From JBGPBY01 sp041481485 (GTDB lineage: Bacteria; Acidobacteriota; Terriglobia; 20CM-2-55-15), in the NCBI GenBank assembly GCA_041481485.1, contig JBGPBY010000011.1, positions 1 through 32,156 of the forward strand: a stretch of DNA of 32,156 nucleotides. The letters are read 5' to 3'. The stretch's first letter is position 1. The number at the start of each line of letters is the position of its first letter. Shown here one piece after another: positions 31,344 through 32,156 of the stretch. Position numbers and translations under genes: made by a program. The notes beneath the pieces were generated by a model that was not told the origin of the DNA, did no database searches, and saw nothing but the letters and a program-made list of their open reading frames with translations.

Positions 31344-31373
31344 GTTCTGTTAGGCCGCTTCCCCTCCAGCAAC

Positions 31374-31751
31374 ATGCGGCGAAACCCATCGCTCCAACTC
31401 GTATATGTTGGTTTCCAATCCAAACATGAGGACTTTCCTGTGCAACAAAATGGAGTATTCAAAGACAGATTCGTCGCACCCAATGTGGGCTGTTATTTTG
31501 GAGTTTCCGATCGGCAATCCGATTTGGCAGGCGCGCTCGCCGGTGCGGTTTGCGACGAACCCAATTTCAAATACATGATTCCAGACGAACAGGCACGCAG
31601 CCGTTTTTTGACCGCGTTTTTCGGAATCTCTGGCCGAACGGGGCAGCTGCGGGGCGAAGTCCTGGGACAAGACGACAAAAGTGCCGTGGTTTGGATTCGA
31701 TGCGACGGTGCATTCGCGTTTGCGAGTGTTGTGCAGATGACGGGGCGATGA
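31374..31751 (+). pseudogene. GNAT acetyltransferase-like remnant (tentative)
   Basis: A 125-codon frame. The middle, SDRQSDLAGALAGAVCDEPN followed by FKYMIPDEQARSRFLTAFFG and GEVLGQDDKSAVVWIR, resembles the first half of GNAT-family N-acetyltransferases (xFxYxxPDExxRxxxxxxFF...GEV...AVW). The acetyl-CoA-binding half is missing because the frame stops after VVQMTGR. The first 43 residues do not look like the family, and no ribosome site or good start precedes the similar part. It is best read as a decayed fragment. The long antisense frame over the same stretch has no recognisable content. Confidence 0.35.
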
Positions 31752-31921
31752 TGCGAGGCGTTCACTAGCGCCGCCTTCCGCCCATCTGATGACTGAAGCC
31801 GTCAAACTTTGAATGACGCTTTCCGAAGTCTCTGATTAGTCCATTGACAAACGTACGACTGCATTTCTTCCGGGGCTGTGCATCATATAGATTGACGGCA
31901 ATCATCAAAGGAGCAATCACA

Positions 31922-32156
31922 ATGGCAGGTAGATTCTCAAGCAAACTCGTGTTAATTGCTGGTGGAACAGGCGGCCTCGGGCGCGCAGTGAGTCTGGCAT
32001 TCCTGCAGGAAGGCGCCAGCGTCGCCGTAACGTTTCGGGCACAAGAGGAGTTCGATGCGTTGAAAAACGCCGCAGGCAGGGAGGCATCGTTGTTGACCGG
32101 GCACAGTGTCGACGTCACCGACGACGACGCAGTGATGAAAATGGTTGAAGGCATTC
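31922..32156 (+). CDS. SDR-family NAD(P)-dependent oxidoreductase, N-terminal part (window ends)
   Basis: The frame from the ATG at 31922 (ribosome site AAAGGAG, eight bases upstream) is open to the window end, giving 78 residues. It shows the Rossmann start of a short-chain dehydrogenase: KLVLIAGGTGGLGRAVSLAF (the TGxxxGxG-type cofactor motif as GGTGGLG), then GASVAVTFRAQEEFDALKNA and DVTDDDAV, the usual Asp-Val-Thr adenine-binding segment. The Ser/Tyr/Lys active site would lie beyond the window. The substrate cannot be predicted. Confidence 0.85.
   Translation, partial: MAGRFSSKLVLIAGGTGGLGRAVSLAFLQEGASVAVTFRAQEEFDALKNAAGREASLLTGHSVDVTDDDAVMKMVEGI

Noticed and set aside
31350..31805. 151-codon minus-strand frame
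   Set aside because: No ribosome site or family; the opposite strand shows GNAT-like sequence.

Overview
The window looks like a chromosomal segment of a soil-type Acidobacteriota bacterium. The basis is an Oar-like TonB-dependent receptor with an N-terminal carboxypeptidase-regulatory domain, two long secreted proteins built of the same domain type, moderate GC content, Shine-Dalgarno-led genes on both strands, and an accessory Lon. The assignment rests on family content and is an inference; no rRNA, tRNA, CRISPR array or intact insertion sequence was seen.

Layout. 1-7300: a secreted protein cut by the window edge, a DUF2200 protein, a small secreted protein, and two divergent carboxypeptidase-regulatory-domain proteins that are paralogous. 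7300-12350: a stress-like block with a lysine-rich basic protein, an lmo0937-type mini membrane protein, a bacterioferritin-like protein, an HtrA-like protease in an operon with a LuxR protein that has a degenerate receiver, a DUF1269 protein with a coiled-coil tail, and RidA preceded by a truncated glyoxalase-family gene. 12539-19385: GH15 glucoamylase-like enzyme, 6-phosphogluconate dehydrogenase, a mercuric-reductase-like flavoprotein, and a fusion of a cyclic-nucleotide-binding domain, a glutaredoxin-like segment and a thioredoxin-reductase-like domain without the CxxC pair. 19400-22200: a long inverted repeat, an alpha/beta hydrolase with a cytochrome P460 (one operon), a YciI/DGPF protein, and a MarR repressor. 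22200-25440: Lon, whose predicted promoter overlaps a perfect dyad shared with marR, then a nucleotidyltransferase. 25480-29000: a secreted metallophosphoesterase downstream of a broken Oar-like receptor. 29190-32156: a candidate structured RNA, small secreted/membrane proteins, a second DUF1269 protein, a palindromic intergenic repeat, a GNAT-like remnant and the start of an SDR oxidoreductase.

Working together (inference). Many genes fit protection and quality control under starvation or redox stress: iron storage (ferritin-like), proteolysis (HtrA-like, Lon), detoxification (RidA, P460, glyoxalase remnant), glucan breakdown feeding the pentose-phosphate step (GH15, 6PGDH) and flavoprotein reductases that could use the reducing power. 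The most novel candidates are the cyclic-nucleotide/TrxR-like fusion, the MarR-lon control region, the protease/pseudo-receiver operon and the structured element at 29190-29301. At least three genes look decayed (glyoxalase, Oar-like receptor, GNAT), so the region has seen deletions, unless some are assembly errors.
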